From: CALNXN01 sp942490645
GTDB lineage: Bacteria > Pseudomonadota > Alphaproteobacteria > Rhodobacterales > Rhodobacteraceae
Length of the DNA stretch: 64,000 nucleotides
NCBI GenBank assembly: GCA_942490645.1
Contig: CALNXN010000010.1
Span: 1-64,000, forward strand
Direction: 5' to 3'
A program made the position numbers and the translations under genes. Below are positions 63,632 to 64,000 of this stretch, in pieces; position 1 is the stretch's first letter, and each line of letters starts with the position of its first letter. The notes under the pieces were generated by a model. That model saw only the letters and a list, made by a program, of their open reading frames with translations, did not search any database and was not told the origin of the DNA.

Positions 63632-64000
63632 GCTGATATTCCTGTTTGGCTAGGGGTCGACGCGGGCCCGGTTGCACCGATGGCGTTGGTGATGATGTCA
63701 GATGGGTCGAGTATCAAAGCAATTTGCCCGTCGCCCAATATCGTTGCAGCAGCAATTCCAGGTGCGCGATAGAAGCTGTCATCAAGTCCTTTGATGACGA
63801 CTTGTCTCTGGTCTTGGATACTATCGATAATCAAGGCGGCGCGTGTCTCATCCTCATGAGCGATCAACAAGACCACGCCACCTTCAAAGTCCGTAACAGG
63901 CGCTCTGTAACCAAGCTCTTTGCCAAGATCGAAAAGGGGCACGAACCCGCTTCGAACCCGCACAACATGAGCTCCTGGACGAACCATTTCGACATCGTCC
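63628..64000 (-). CDS. cheA: Chemotaxis histidine kinase CheA, C-terminal part
   Basis: The window holds only the end of this gene: about 124 codons forming the CheW-like P5 domain (GAHVVRVRSGFVPLFDLGKE, VVLLIAHEDETRAALIIDSI, QRQVVIKGLDDSFY, GDGQIALILDPSDII). The frame continues open to the window edge (DDVEMVRPG), so it is a partial gene and not a small CheW. In CheA the P5 domain binds CheW and receptors. The kinase, dimerisation and phosphotransfer domains must lie beyond base 64000. Confidence 0.9.
   Translation of the reverse strand, partial: DDVEMVRPGAHVVRVRSGFVPLFDLGKELGYRAPVTDFEGGVVLLIAHEDETRAALIIDSIQDQRQVVIKGLDDSFYRAPGIAAATILGDGQIALILDPSDIITNAIGATGPASTPSQTGISA

Overview
The window looks like a chromosomal segment of a marine alphaproteobacterium of the Roseobacter group (Rhodobacteraceae). 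Support comes from the gene content: a TmpA/TmpB phosphonate oxygenase pair of the kind described from Leisingera, a NasTS-controlled assimilatory nitrate operon, tripartite tricarboxylate (TTT) and glycerol-3-phosphate importers, an MccR/RamB-type regulator and an alphaproteobacterial che cluster. GC is high in most genes but falls to about 50% in lines sampled in the che operon at the right end. I cannot name a species.

Layout. 1-5371: four consecutive genes (GGCT-NUDIX fusion, cysteine synthase, DUF3772/MscS channel, AlaX-type editing protein), all broken by frameshifts, then an intact tRNA-Ser(GGA). 5627-8613: tmpA-tmpB plus a small coupled ORF, with a divergent LysR regulator. 8949-22773: a ten-gene minus-strand nitrate assimilation operon nasT-nasS-[ANTAR RNA/terminator]-nrtA-nrtB-nrtC-nirB-nirD-nasA-trpD-like-cysG. 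23186-25101: ICL/PEP-mutase-like enzyme and a crotonase, divergent. 25102-26705: 1.6 kb with no recognisable gene. 26706-30201: glycan genes (GT2, hexapeptide acyltransferase, sugar ketoisomerase, DegT aminotransferase). 30210-33562: GMC oxidoreductase next to a decayed TRAP permease and an IclR gene interrupted by one nonsense codon. 33574-35747: a translationally coupled pair, a small cysteine-free beta-rich protein followed by a cytoplasmic subtilisin-like protease with a helical C-terminus. 36015-40116: ugpBAEC. 40191-42053: CIA30 protein and an ABC1/UbiB-family protein. 42123-45451: katG and divergent oxyR. 45448-53494: MccR/RamB-type regulator, tctCBA, acyl-CoA synthetase, ketopantoate-reductase-like protein and a universal stress protein. 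53498-58823: sugar-acid catabolism genes (OtnC, OtnK/DUF1537, MBL-fold hydrolase, Abm monooxygenase; divergent IPMDH-like and Gfo/Idh dehydrogenases). 59031-64000: cheB-cheD on plus, converging on cheA(partial)-cheW-cheR-cheY-orf126 on minus.

How the genes work together. NrtABC imports nitrate, NasA and NirBD reduce it to ammonium, CysG makes the siroheme for NirB, and NasS/NasT sense nitrate or nitrite and act on an RNA leader before nrtA. That leader can be read directly: two hairpins with AnnGnn hexaloops followed by a long intrinsic terminator. The TTT transporter, CoA ligase and the OtnK/OtnC block probably import and degrade an organic acid or sugar acid.

The best candidate for an undescribed system is the pair at 33574-35747. 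Gene order, coupling, cytoplasmic location and a possible cleavable C-terminal tail resemble bacterial gasdermin-protease defence operons, but this is an inference from pattern only. Other notable points are an asymmetric double-ABC nitrate ATPase, a possible CheZ/CheT-like phosphatase ending the che operon, and palindromic candidate operators at oxyR/katG and in front of the MccR/RamB-type regulator.
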